Positions 49,401-62,800 of a DNA stretch of 64,000 bases are shown piece by piece. Source of the stretch: Dirofilaria immitis (Eukaryota > Nematoda > Chromadorea > Rhabditida > Onchocercidae); contig JAKNDB010000068.1 of NCBI GenBank assembly GCA_024305405.1, forward strand, positions 9,099,501 through 9,163,500, written 5' to 3'. The notes under the pieces were generated by a model, which did not search any database, was not told the origin of the DNA, and saw only the letters and a program-made list of their open reading frames with translations. Made by a program: the position numbers and the translations under genes. The number at the start of each line of letters is the position of its first letter. The stretch's first letter is position 1.

Positions 49401-52400
49401 AAAAAATTCTACAAACATATTGTAATCAAAATTAAGGAAAAATTATGGCATAGCCATTATTCCCAGAATAATTTATAGTGATCAAATTAATTCAATTGCA
49501 TAAAAGATGTGTCTGTTACATGCGTATCGTACTAATACATTTTAGCCTATGTGGTTTTATTCATAGGACTAATATCTTAATAAGGGAACACACAACGGAT
49601 AAAGTGATTTAATTGCAAGGTGCAGCATCAGAAATAATTACCATCGCAGTTGAAACCATCTCCTTGGTAGCCAGGTTGACAACGACAAGCATAAGAGCCC
49701 ATGATATTATTACAGAATGCATTTTCATGACATATATCTCTTTGAGCGCATTCATTAATGTCCACGCATTCTGTTGCTTCTTTCCGAAAACCTTTTTGCA
49801 AGTGTCGCAATCAATTTTACCTTTGTCATCTACCAAGCACAAATGATTCCTTCCACAATCAGACCTTGCCAGTTCTTCTTCTTTGCAATGTCTCTTTTCT
49901 ATTGGTATGCACGTGTATCCATCACCTAAATTTCAACACTTTCTGAATATGAAACATTAGATTTGAAATTTTAAGAAGCTCTCAGAGTAAGCATAGAGCA
50001 AACAATAAATTATGGAGATAGACATACTAAATTCGAAATACCTATATAGCCATGATTGCAATGACACTGATAAGATCCTGGCATATTGATACACATAGCG
50101 TGCTGACTACAAAGCTGTCCAGCCCGTTCTTGACACTCATCAATATCTTCACAAACACGTTCCCTCGACATTCGGTAACCGGTTTCGCAGAAGCACATGA
50201 AACCACCAACTTTATTCGAACATCGAGATGTTAGATCGCAATCATCCAGATGCCGTTTGCATTCATCGATATCTGAAGGAGTTTATAAAAAGGAAAAAAA
50301 GAAATATAAAAATCTTATAAGAGATTAGAATCTGCATTATACAATTGTGGATCCCACAATCAAACTTTTCTTATATTGCGATGTAAAGACAAAAGAAAAT
50401 AGAAGTACCAAAACATGATATGTTGGGCGGTTGTCCATCAAATCCTGGATAACAGCGACAAACTCCGGATCGCCGTTCACAATATGCATCTGCTCCACAT
50501 TCATCATTACTTCGACAATGCAAAGATCGGTGATAAATGTTGCTCTGAGTAACCGATATTTCCTTAGTTTCATTCGAACTGTATGTCTTTTTCATAGTGT
50601 TTTTGAAAATATGTTGTTCAGATTTTAAAATATTAACACTGGGCGGACTTTTAGTTTCCTAAAACGAATAATTGAAGTTTTTGCGGATTCATTTTTATTC
50701 ATATATGAATCTCAAATTTAATAAACTTATCATCTGAATTTAAACTAAAAATTGAGAAAAGAAAGAGGACTTAACTTTTTAATCAACAAGTTCAAATTTG
50801 ATGAAAACAAATAAATGAATTTATAAGAACGAAAAAGGTTAAAACTTTACCTGTTCTGTTATTCCAATCAAATCTTTATCGCTCACTGAAGTCTTGCTTG
50901 ATGCTTGCTTGTCATCTGCAACCGATTCTTTAATCCCGACAACTGCTTTTCCTGATGTTACTTTCGCAGCTTTTGTAGAAGTCCCTAATGGATTAATAAT
51001 AGATTCGGAGATTTCCATTCCAGGGATGAAGACAGGAACTATTGTTGTCATTTCCATTTCCGGTATCATCGTCCATCTTACAGTTTCTGAACGTGTTTTT
51101 AATACATTTGTGTTAGTAATAGTTGATACAATTCCCAAATTATTTTTAGGCATTGTTGTTATTGGAGATAAGCCAGTTTTAGAACTTTCTGAATGCTGGA
51201 AAACGATAGCGTTTTCTGTCAATACTGTTTTATTCGTAGGCGTTCCAGGAACTCGAGAAGTAGAAGTATCGGAAGCTTTAACATATCCTGAAATCGATGT
51301 GGGTTTGGATCCTAAGATTGCTTTCTGTGTTCCAGAAACAGTAAGTAAACTTGGAAAATTCTCTGGATTTGTAACAATGGCAGAGCTTTCATAGCTTGCA
51401 ACAATTTCAGTAGGCGAAAACGGAGTAGTCGAAATTCTATAAGTAAGAGGCTCTGTAGCCTGCATGTGGGTTCCGAATACTGAAGATGCTGTTTCTTGAA
51501 CTGGCATGGATTCGTTTTCCGTTAGAGCAAATGACACAATTTCTGACGTACTTCCTCTGACAGTCTCCGATTCTGGTTCGAATTTTGTTGATATAGCTTC
51601 GGTTAGAAATTTTGAAAAATTCTTTGTTTCTATTTTATTCATTGCACTGATACTCGCAGTCGCAAGTCCACTAGCTGTTTCAGTAAGCTCTGCAACATTT
51701 GAAGCTGTCCATTCTTTAGATTCATCAAATGTTTCTATTACGCCAGTTGTAGTTGTCCCAAAAAATGGACTTCTTGATGTTCCGAATCCCTCTCTTTCGT
51801 TCACTGTTTTTGTTATGTTAGAATGCATTCTTTTTTCTGCTATATTTTCAACAACTGAATTTGCAGATTTGTTATTGATTTCGGATGTTGTTGCAAGAAT
51901 TTTCTTATCCGAAGGGTTTGAAAATGCCATTGATGATTCTTTGGATTGCAGAGTTGTAATAGTTTCTAACTCTTTTAATTTATCCATTTTAAGAATAGTT
52001 CCATTACTAGCTATAGTTTTCATACCAGTAGACATTAAAGTTTCACTAGTCGTGCGGAGAACTTCTGTATTTTCTTCTTTTGTAGATCCAGATCCAGCTG
52101 ATGTCGGAATTATGGCAATTTCATTTACATCTGATGTAGATATCGAAGCAATTTCAGAGGCAGAAATGTTTGTAGTTGGATCTATTCCTTCATCAGTAAT
52201 AAATGTTCTTTCTTTAGATGAATCCTGCCTTTTATCAGCAGTTATGTTAATGTTTTGAGTAGTATTTGCATCTATTATAATAAGAGTCTTCTTAAAATCT
52301 GAATTCATCGTTCCAGAAGCTGTTGCTTCTTCTATGCCATGAGAAACAAATGTTGAAGATTTTCCAGTGCTCGATTTTCCCTTATTTCTTCGGTAGTCAT

Positions 52401-55400
52401 ATTTATCGCACTGAAAGTTTTCACATGACTTTCTGTAAATGTTCCTTCCGATTTCGACGTTGCTGTTTTGCTAAATAGATCTGAATTATTTCTAAACTCA
52501 TTTACTGATGATATCGTAGTCTTCTCGAAGGAACTTGCTTCATTAATTTGAGGCTTCGTTGTTTTAGAATATCCTTTCATCAGCGCAATTTCCAGTCCAA
52601 TTTCTTGAGCTTTATCACTGATAGTTACCGTTCTTAAAACATTATTTGTTTCGATAGGAGTGTTTGAAATGAAATCACTGGTGTCACTGACGGTTCGAAA
52701 TTCAATCGTTTCCTCACCTGAACCTTCAAATTCGGCATCTTTTGTTTGAAGTGCAAGATTTTCCGTTTCAGTATTTGCACTTTTGATATAACTTAAAACA
52801 GGTTCTGTTTTTTCATGCTGCATCATTGTTACATCCTCCTCAACAACACGAGGTGTTATTCTTAGTAACGAGTTGGCAGTTGTTGACTGACTAGCGAGTG
52901 AAGAGCTGAATCGGATGGTTTTCGATGATTTCTTTAAAGTATCAACTCCGGTCTCAGTTGATGTTATACGTATCGTCGCAGCAGTTTCCGGTGACTCAAC
53001 TTGACTTATTGCCTTACCGAATGAAACTGATACTGTATTAGCTGCCGTCGCAGAAAGACTGAAAGATGGAATACTATTTGTTGAATCTACTCCAATTAAA
53101 ATATTGCGCGACGCCTTAGATGTTTGTTCAAATTGTAAAGGTACTTCAGAAATAATAGGAGTTGCTTTTGAAAACATATCTTTTTGCCTCCATCAATCCC
53201 TGTTGATTGCTCCGAAAACTTTTCTAAAGCAATTGTTCCAGCTTTCTTTGCGTCGTCTCAATTTCCTTCGATTTTTGGACTCAATTTTTGTGATACTGAT
53301 ACTAAATCTGCAATAGGTTTGAATTCCTTAATACTTTTCGGATATGCATAGAATGTGCTATCAACTTCAACAAATTCACCATTTTTTGAAATATATTCAC
53401 TAGGTGCTTTCACTATTTCAATCCCGGTTTCTCCATCTGCTTTTTTGCTAGCTTTAGCTATTTCAAGATCAACTTTTGAATTGGTTTCATCAGTTCGCTC
53501 TCGAAATGGGCTGAAAGTTCCATAAAGTTTGAGTTTTTAGTTTCTGAATGAGTAACTACAGTTGAAATTGGTGAATCAGATTCCGGGATAACAGTAACTG
53601 TTCCTTTACGGAAAGCCTCAGTAATCCTTGGCGTGAAAGTTTCATGTTTTATACTAACTGTAATATCAGTTTCAGAAACTGTTGCTAAGTTGTTTTCTGG
53701 TTGCAATTTTTGTTTTTCCTTCTTCCATTGTGATTTGCTTTCTGGAATAAAAGCTGAAGTTACGGTTCTAGTAACCATAGTTTGGTTTTGCGAGGTTAAA
53801 GAATCGCCAATTTCCTTATCAATCATGAGCATCTGCGTTTCAAGACCTTTACTAGTAGTAGTCCTTAGTTTCTTTTCCACGGTTACTGGTATTCTTAGTT
53901 TAGTTTCTTTGTCGGTAGCTCTCGTTATATATTTTCTTTCAACGTTTAACGTCGTATCTGTTAACTCTTTTGATCCAGTCAAATCGCTTTCTGTTACCAT
54001 AATTGTTGTGTTTGCCTTGCCATTCTTCAGATTCGTAACTGTTTCTAACTCTACATTCTTTGTTGATTCCATTTTCGAAACGGATTCAGCACTAGTGCTG
54101 TACGTAGAAGTTTCAGGAACTTCAGAATTTTGGAATTTTCCAGAACTGTCTTGAGTGATGATTTCATTTGAAACTGTTCTAAGAGATCCTGCTGCTGAAG
54201 TTATTGAAGACTTCAGAGTTGGAATAGGAGCAATGAAATTTTCTGAACTTCTTTCTAATGATATTCTCGATTCAGCAAATTTACGATTTGTCGACTCCTT
54301 CGGAGATTGGGAAGTTACAATTTCGGGTTTTCTAGTTTCTTCTTTTTAATTTTGTACAATTCGCTGAAATTGGTAACTGTTAGCAGCGATGCAGCTGTAG
54401 TGATTGCTGTGATTCCATCAAATCCCTTTTCAATGTTTTTACCAGCTTGTAAAGATTGTGAAGTATCAACTTTGAGAATTCCACCATCAGTTTTTCTTTC
54501 TACTCCGAGAAAATCATTAGTTTTAATGTCTTCGTCAGATCCCTCGGTTTTTCCATCTTTTTGCTGGTCTCTGCTCTTTCTTCTTTGATTGAAGATGTGA
54601 AATGTTTTCTTTCTTCTGTGTGGTTTCCATGCATTTCTGAAACGCCAAATTTAATAGCATAAAAATCTTCCAAACATGATTGAAAAATAACTATCCACTA
54701 GATTTTTAGGGGATAAAGTGAATTTAGTTGGAATTCAATTTCAAGTTTGAACAGCTATGTATTTTGAGAGAGAACAACGTTTAATTATTTAGTAAAACAT
54801 TCCCTAATTGGAAGTATGGTTTATTGAAAAATATGTCTTTTGAAGCAATATTAGTTTATATATAATGGTAAAGTGAAAATAATGTAAATAAAGAATTTTC
54901 GGCAATTAATTATGTAGAACGTAGTGGACATATAAAAGAGTAGTACACTTGAAATAAAATAATTTGTTTGTTCTACTCGAAAAAATCGCCTTAACCTTAC
55001 ACCAACCGAAAAGTTCAAAAAAGAAATGCACGGAACCACTGCAATAATAATATTGATAGTGATTAATAATAATAATATGATTATTTGATTTAACTCTCTC
55101 TTTGTGTATGTTTATAAATCATACCGACATCAATCAGCGCTTCATTTCTGTTCTTTGTTACATTCCATTTTCTGCTTTCGATTTTTCCACGTCCGATAAT
55201 TATCGCATGACCAGTGAAATTTTTCCATTCACCGACCGTTTCAATAGCCCAACTACTCCTTCGTCCATTACTACTCAATTCACCTTTTTAGAACCACCAC
55301 TCCAAGACTCATATACGTCTTCAGTATTATCAACACCATTAACAGCCGAGCTGGGTGTAGCAGTGAGGTGTTCTCTGGTAGCATCACCAACACTGATCGT

Positions 55401-56835
55401 CTGTTCGCTATTTTCTTGACTACCAACGATTTCTAAACCAATGCATTCCGCTAAAGTCGAATTTGTGGTGCAGCATGCAAATGAACCATGCAAGTTAACA
55501 CACCATGAATCTGTCTGGTTGCATAGATCAAGCTCGCACTCATTAACATCTATAGTAAAGAATGGCATTACTGTTTCAGAGTAACAGAGTTCTTCAGCTT
55601 TCTAAAATTGCTTGACAGGCTTTCTATAACTTACAATTACAGAGAGCAACTTTTTTAAAAGAAACATAATAACAAAAAATATCGGTCAAGAATAATAACT
55701 CACCAGCACAACCTTCAAAAGTATTCCCAATAAAGCCATCATCGCATCGACAGGTATCATTTATGCAGTGAGAATCAGCTGGGCAACCAAAATAGCATGC
55801 AAGGCCAAACTGTTCCGTCAACATCACCTGTTTATCGATGATCACAAAGGCGCTTGTTGCTTTCTGTCCAACGCTGGCTGTCGAGAAAGTTCTCCGAACA
55901 CCTTTAATTAAGCTTTAATTAAACAGGACAAATAAAGTTTGTGAGTGAGATTGGTTGTTATTACTGTTATTAACTAATTTTGATATAGCGTTCGTCTTGA
56001 GCAATGAAAAGAAAATGGACATATATTTTTTGTGAAACACACATGCATCATCGTAAATATAGTTAAAAAGATTGCGAATAGTTACGGTAAATATCGTAAT
56101 CAAATTATTACTATCCAGTTTGTAACTGCTGCTAAGACACTCAGGTTTCTTTGAATCTTCATTACAACAGACGAATCCGCCGAGCATATTAACACACCAT
56201 TCACCAGCACCTGGGCACTGCTTGTCATCTTCACATTCATTCGTATCTGCAATGTAAAACCATTTTATTCTAGATGATAAAAAGAGCTGCTTTGAAATCG
56301 ATTAAGAGAATCACGAAGATTTCACAATTTGGTAGCAAAATGTCAAGATCTTTCGGCAAATCATTACGATAAGCATTCTTTTGATGACAACGGAAATAAA
56401 AAATAATCAAGTGGTCTGATAATCTATTTCAAAAAATCTATTCCTGAAAGCGCTAAAGTGAATCCCTGCGAAAGCAAGGAGATGACTAAACAAAGTTTGA
56501 ATCCTATTTGGAAAAAATTGTCTAGATTTTTTTTTAAGTTTAAAAACTCGAAATGCAAACAATTAAAACTTGAATGCAGACAACTTACCGGAACACTTAA
56601 CTCGCGGATCACCATTAAATCCTTCCATACATTGGCATGTCTCGTTGTAACATACAGCATGCAGTCCACATCCACCAGAACAGAAAGCACCTTTTTCTAG
56701 AAATAACAAATACTGAAAAATGAAAAATATCATTTTTAATAGTAAACTTATTTCAACGTAGAATTGTTAGAAGAAGCAAATAATTTTATTCTCATTTTGC
56801 AATAAGAAATTAATGTGAGACTTATTTCTGGCATT

Positions 56836-56874
<39 letters not shown>

Positions 56875-59800
56875 AATGCAGAGATTTAGCTAAAACTAAA
56901 TTAGTTTCAAGTAGAGGTACCTCGAATGCACTTTTTGTCATCTAGATCTTCTTCACAACATATATAGCCACCATCGATATTCACACAGCGCGATGCACCG
57001 ATTTGACCTTCACAGGGATTATGTTTCGCTTCACATTCATTTACATCTATAAATATACGACGCTATGTTAGCATCTTTTAATATGATTTGAAAGATTAAT
57101 TGATATTATCTAAATGTAATCTAATAATAAAGGATAGAAAAGGACAAGAATTTAGCTGTAATGATAATAATTATTTATAAAAATTTTCAAAAGCACCAAC
57201 CGTAACAATTTAAGCCATCACCGATGTATCCTGATTGGCACATGCACATTCGCAGACTACCAATGCAAAATGCGTGTCGGTCACAAATACCTTTTGTTGA
57301 TTACAATCATTTAGCGCTAAACAAAACTAATTTCAGTCAGTTTTTTCAGCCTTATTCTGTAATAATATTTAAAGGGAAAACATAAAGACTAACGTGTACA
57401 AATTTTGCCATCTCCAGTAAAACCATCTTCACAGATGCATTGATAACTTCCGATCGTATTAATGCAATTGGCACGTTTGTTACATTCAGAAGTCTTTTCA
57501 GCGCATTCATTGACATCAATGCATATTCCATTCATTAAACGATATCCAGTGTCACATTTTTCCACACATTTAAATTTACCAATCTATAAAAAAAAAAACT
57601 TCCGTAACTTTCACAAAGAAAAGACCAAAAAAATTGTATCATTGAGTACCATCATTTCAAAAATGGTTCAAATTGGAATACAGTAGTTATTCATAAATAA
57701 TAGAAATAGCAGTCATATCAGCTTCTGCTTTCAAGACTTTATCAGTGACAAAGAAATCATTCCAGTTGTTAGGAAATTTATCATATCATATAAACTATTA
57801 AATTATTAACACTACAAGCCTTTTGAAGGTTAAACCATTGCTTTATACAGTCATACATACAGATTTTTCTAACACTGTAAAAAAATTTCACCTCGTTTTG
57901 ACATTTCAAATTCTCTGGACAGTTATGCATTTCTTGTGCGCATTCATCGATATCTGTAAGAATGTTATCTTCAGAATTGCAGAAGAATCTATCATGATGC
58001 AAAGAATTTTTTAATTATAGAATTTAAGCTTTATAATTGTATCAACATTCTTATGATGAATCCATGAGTAAAGCTATTGTTACATTAAATGTTTCTACTT
58101 TTATCATACTCAAATATGGTGAAAAGGCAAATATATTTCTCGATCTCTCATTTCTTGAAATAAATTTTTCTCAACATATATAAGGCGAATCTATCTTTAA
58201 ACTAAATTGAAGAAGAAAGCGAATCTATCTTTAAACTAAATTGGAGAAGAAAGCGAATCTATCAACATGTATAAAGCGAATCTATCTTTAAACTAAATTG
58301 AAGAAGAAAGCGAATCTATCAACATGTATAAAGCGAATCTATCTTTAAACTAAATTGAAGAAGAACATTTACGCTTGGATTTTCATTGAAATACATTTGT
58401 TTTTCTTTTTTTTTTTTCTTTTTTTCTGTTCTTTGAAAGCATCTTTTCAGTATTAAATCAATGATTATCTACCAGCGCAACGTTCAAGAGGTACGCCCAG
58501 CGGTTGGAATCCTTCACTACAATTACAGAAATATGTCCCGGGTAGATTGACGCATGTTGAATATTCCGGGCATCCCGCCATTCCTGTTTCACATTCATTA
58601 ATATCTGAAAATCAGAAGTGAATCGTCAATATTTTGAATTTGAAAGTTGTGAATTTATAACAATCAATGAATTTTAAAACTGTTATATCTATATTTTCGT
58701 AAACTCGAGATTTTTTAGCTTCATGTTATATAAATCTTCATGCCAGAAAATTTCTCGTATTTCGTGTGAAAGACAAGAATATCTTCACTCCTCATTGATT
58801 GATAACTTAAAGAGTAAATGATGCAATATGCTAATGAGACTGATATAATAAAGAAAATATTTTTTCAAGTTATCAACATGACGCTTGGCTTATTTCTATT
58901 AGAATTTAATTTAATTTTTACAATTGCACTCGTCCAATATTTTTTGAATTTCTTTTTATAGATCGTTACTGATAATGATTATTGCGAAAGATACCTTTGG
59001 ACTTTTTCATAGACTTTATTAAATTGAAGAATTCTTTTCTATTATTATTCTATTATGAATGAATGTTCGGCATTTTTCTCATAAGAGGGATGTTTCCAGT
59101 GAATGAATCATTCATTATTTTGTTCAATTCTCATCGTTATGATCAACAGATGAAATAAAATTTAAACCGCTGCAATTATTTCATGATCGATTTTTCCGAG
59201 TTTTCTGTTCTTACTACTTGCTGTATTCTATAAAGATTATTTATTTTGTTGCTGTCATTGACAATGACCTCCCTTGTGTTGATGGAAAATATTGTAAAAA
59301 CACGTTTTTTAACCTAAATTACTTCATGTGATCCAATTCATTCCCATTACTTAGTTTTAATGCTTTTCAAAAACTGACAGTAATAGATTGGTATGAATAA
59401 ATCTATTAATGACAAATTTAAGAAGTCAGCGAAAAATTCGTCTTCTTTCGGTGGAAATAAATAAAAATTTTGCTGCCGATACTAAACGAGAGATCGAACA
59501 TTACGACCTTTGATGACCTTGTCCCACTAAATTTGAACCCATCGCTCATGAATTTCATATATGTAAGCATTATCTTTCCATCTATAAAAGAAACCATTAT
59601 TCTTATTTGAGGATGACGAAAAGCATCCAATAGTCTTCGCTTTTTCCAAAGAAAACCTCTTTGATCTCTTCGAGAAGTTTCAAAATATATTAAAAAATCC
59701 AATTGCTTAGATATTGTATTGAAAATATACAAAGGTCATTTTGAAAGAGAAGCATTTCATGATTTATATGGCCAATTTAAAAAGTTGATAATACATACAA

Positions 59801-62800
59801 AAAGAATTAAAATACTGATAAATTGAAATTCAACGCGATATTTAAATTGTGCAGGAACAAAAGTAACATTTCACTTTTAACTATGAAATTCAGTAAATAT
59901 CACTGAATAAGTTAGTTGTGCTGCTAAGAAGTTACATTTAAAATATAGACGAAGCGTTATGAACTGAATTTATATTTCTATCTTACGAAGTAATCTTACT
60001 ATTCGACTAAACAATAAATAAGTCTATTGGTCAAAACGAACTTAACTAAAAGTTGTTCAAAATCAAGAATCAAGAATTCATTGTTCAAAATTCAAAATCA
60101 AGAATTCACTGTTCAAAATTAAGAGATCGTAACAATAAATAATTTTGGAAATTTTGACAAATCACATCTTAGCTTCATCCTCTTCAGTTTTTTTCTTTTC
60201 CTAGTTCTCTCTCTCTCTCTCTCTCCTCTGTCGTTATTCTCATTTTTTAGAATTAAGAAGTGTTTAGAGTTATAAAGGAAAGTAAAAATAAATGTAACTT
60301 GAATAATCCCATTTGATATTAGCATATATAATATTAGTAGTAGATAATCAATACATTTTATAAAGATTAAGAAAGAGCAAATGCAAAATTTTCTCACCGG
60401 AACATTTGTATCCATCTCCTTGAAATCCTGGAAAGCAAGTACAAGAATATGAGCCATAAGTATTTCGGCAATGCGCCAACCAGTGACATGGCTTCTCCTT
60501 GCATTCATTGCTATCTGAAGACAAAATAAATATTATAATTTAAATAAAAATTAAAAAAATTCTACCATTTTTATAGTGCCAAAATTTTTACTAAAGTCTT
60601 TCCATCCGATATTCATTGTATTCAGGATGAGATTCCTTCATATATTTTCAACTTATAAAACTCATACCGTTAAGCTCACACTGAGGGCCATGATATCCGG
60701 CATTGCAGTAGCATTGTCCTTGAGTTCCATCAAACAAACATGCACCACGCTGATTACATGTCGAATTACACCGGCTACCTGCAGCGTATCTTTTAGAAAT
60801 TACAAATTTTATATCGGACATTTACTAATGTAACTGATCGCATGAATTAGGATGATTATTCTGTGAATTTTAAATTTTTGAAAAGTAATTAATTATCGAT
60901 TATTAATTTTAAAATTTTTTACATCATCTTATTTGTATATCCAAATATTCAAGTGTAATTCTTACGGATCAGTTCTAATCGTTATGCAATTCGGAATTGC
61001 ATGAAAAACTTTGAAATTAATATTGTGAATCTTTTTCAAAAATTTATATACGACTATTTGGCGTATCGTAATCAGCAAGCTGAAATACACTTTACAAAAA
61101 TCTGTGTTTTTTTATCGTAAAGTTATGTCGCGAACATTTCTACAATCTTGCGTATAAGTGCAAAATTTTCACATCAGTCAATAGATAATTTCAGATTCTG
61201 TTATTAGGTCAAACTTCAGTTTCATCAACAGGAAGCTTAGTCTTAGCTGAAAACAATTTGATGTCATTTAAAATGATTGCTAAAAGACTGGAATTTATAC
61301 ATTGATTTGTGCTTGAAAAGAAATGTTAAGATAATAAAACATTTCATTAGTCTATTATTAATTCAAACACTTCAAAAAACTAATTATGATGTTAATTGCG
61401 TGTCCAATTAAATTAAAAAATAAGTTCATATATGACTGTGATTACCAGATAATGATTATTGGTTGATTATTATCTTACCATAAATGATTTAAAGCTTCTA
61501 GATCTTCATTAATTTATTTAGGTTTAATGAAAAAGCACTAGTAGAGAAGATTTTGAGTTTAACTTGTAAAACGGATGTTTAATATGTAAATATTAAACGA
61601 ACTAATTGATTAATGCCAGGAATTTTATGACTCCAATTATCATAATTATAATATTTTTCTTTCATTCTAAACGGAAATTATTTTATATACATGCGGATTA
61701 TTGTCGAATTTTTTTTCAAACGAAAAAATTATTCATCTACGAAAAGATAAGATACAATTCTGAAAAAGAATTCTGATTCGCTGATTCTTCAGAAATTTTT
61801 AAAACACATTTATGGTGTTTCTGTATGTGAGCTGGACGGCAATTTTTGTAACCATTTAATTCATCTATCCAACGAGAATGCAAAAATAAATGAAGTTTTT
61901 GAAGTTCGTTGGCACTGAATATATGCTACACTGATATGAGTGACTAAAACAGTGTAGGATTAGAGGAAATGTGAAAGAATTGTTCTTTAGTAATGGAAAT
62001 TGACTGATTAATTAAACCTAAAAAGTAAAGTATATAACTTTTTAAAATGAGGAGGAAAAAATTACAATTTGCTTGACGGAAATAAAATTAGAATTATTGG
62101 ATAATCCTAGTTTGATTATTAATACAAAAAAAAAAGAGAATATTTTATTTAAAATAATTTAGCAGTTTCAACTCCCTTTATTATTATTTTTTTTTCTAAA
62201 ATAAACATTTCTTTTATCTTAATAGGAGTTGATATAAATTGCTAATCAGTGTTGCATTTGAAATATTAATTGAGTCACCTTACATTTTTTAATGTTCTCT
62301 GAACGAAAGAGAATGATTTTAGTTGCTGTCACGATAACTCAATCAGCATACTCCTTCCTTTTTATACCACTATTATAAATGAAATTATAAATTTTTTTTG
62401 AAACCAGTTTGAGAAGAACACGAAGTCTATCTTTAGTTATTTCGCAATCTCTACCAATAAGGATATGACTTTCAAGGACCAATAAACATTGAATTTTTTA
62501 TGCAATTGAAACCTTCCTCACTCTCGTTGCCTAAACAAAGAAAAAAAAAAGATTTTTGTGATTTCTTTAATGATGTGTTCAAAAGGTGGATAATTTGAAA
62601 TTAGTAGACACTTTAATATAGTTATATCTTATCACAATGATAATACATAATGCATTTAACAATAATAATATTTTCCTGCGTTTAAAAGAGCAGAAATGAC
62701 TAAGTGGTTCATTTGGTACTCATTTTTTCAATACTTGGCGAATACTATAAAATCTTTAAAAAATTCCAAAAAGTACCGCAATATGGGAAACTTTCATCGT

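Larger units (their letters stand above)
55704..60778 (-). other. fbn-1: fbn-1 first EGF array
   Basis: Ten exons: 60668-60778, 60398-60514, 58473-58604, 57892-57953, 57394-57583, 57201-57316, 56931-57046, 56589-56696, 56112-56246 and 55704-55901. Examples: [80 protein letters not shown]. Most are one module per exon, bounded so that modules can be swapped without breaking frame. The 57201-57316 exon lacks one A within the run at about 57291-57294. Modules at 56931 and 56112 end in paired cysteines (ICCEED, VCCNED), an unusual EGF variant. Confidence 0.85.

Noticed and set aside
50894..52258. Long plus-strand open frames (166 and 250 codons) opposite the fbn-1 Ser/Thr exon
   Set aside because: They mirror the low-complexity composition of the minus-strand exon. 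The minus frame has the correct acceptor, donor and neighbours, and the plus frames have none.
53633..54154. Plus-strand 173-codon open frame
   Set aside because: Also antisense to the Ser/Thr-rich exon. Its hydrophobic Val/Phe/Ser content is what an antisense read of that sequence yields.
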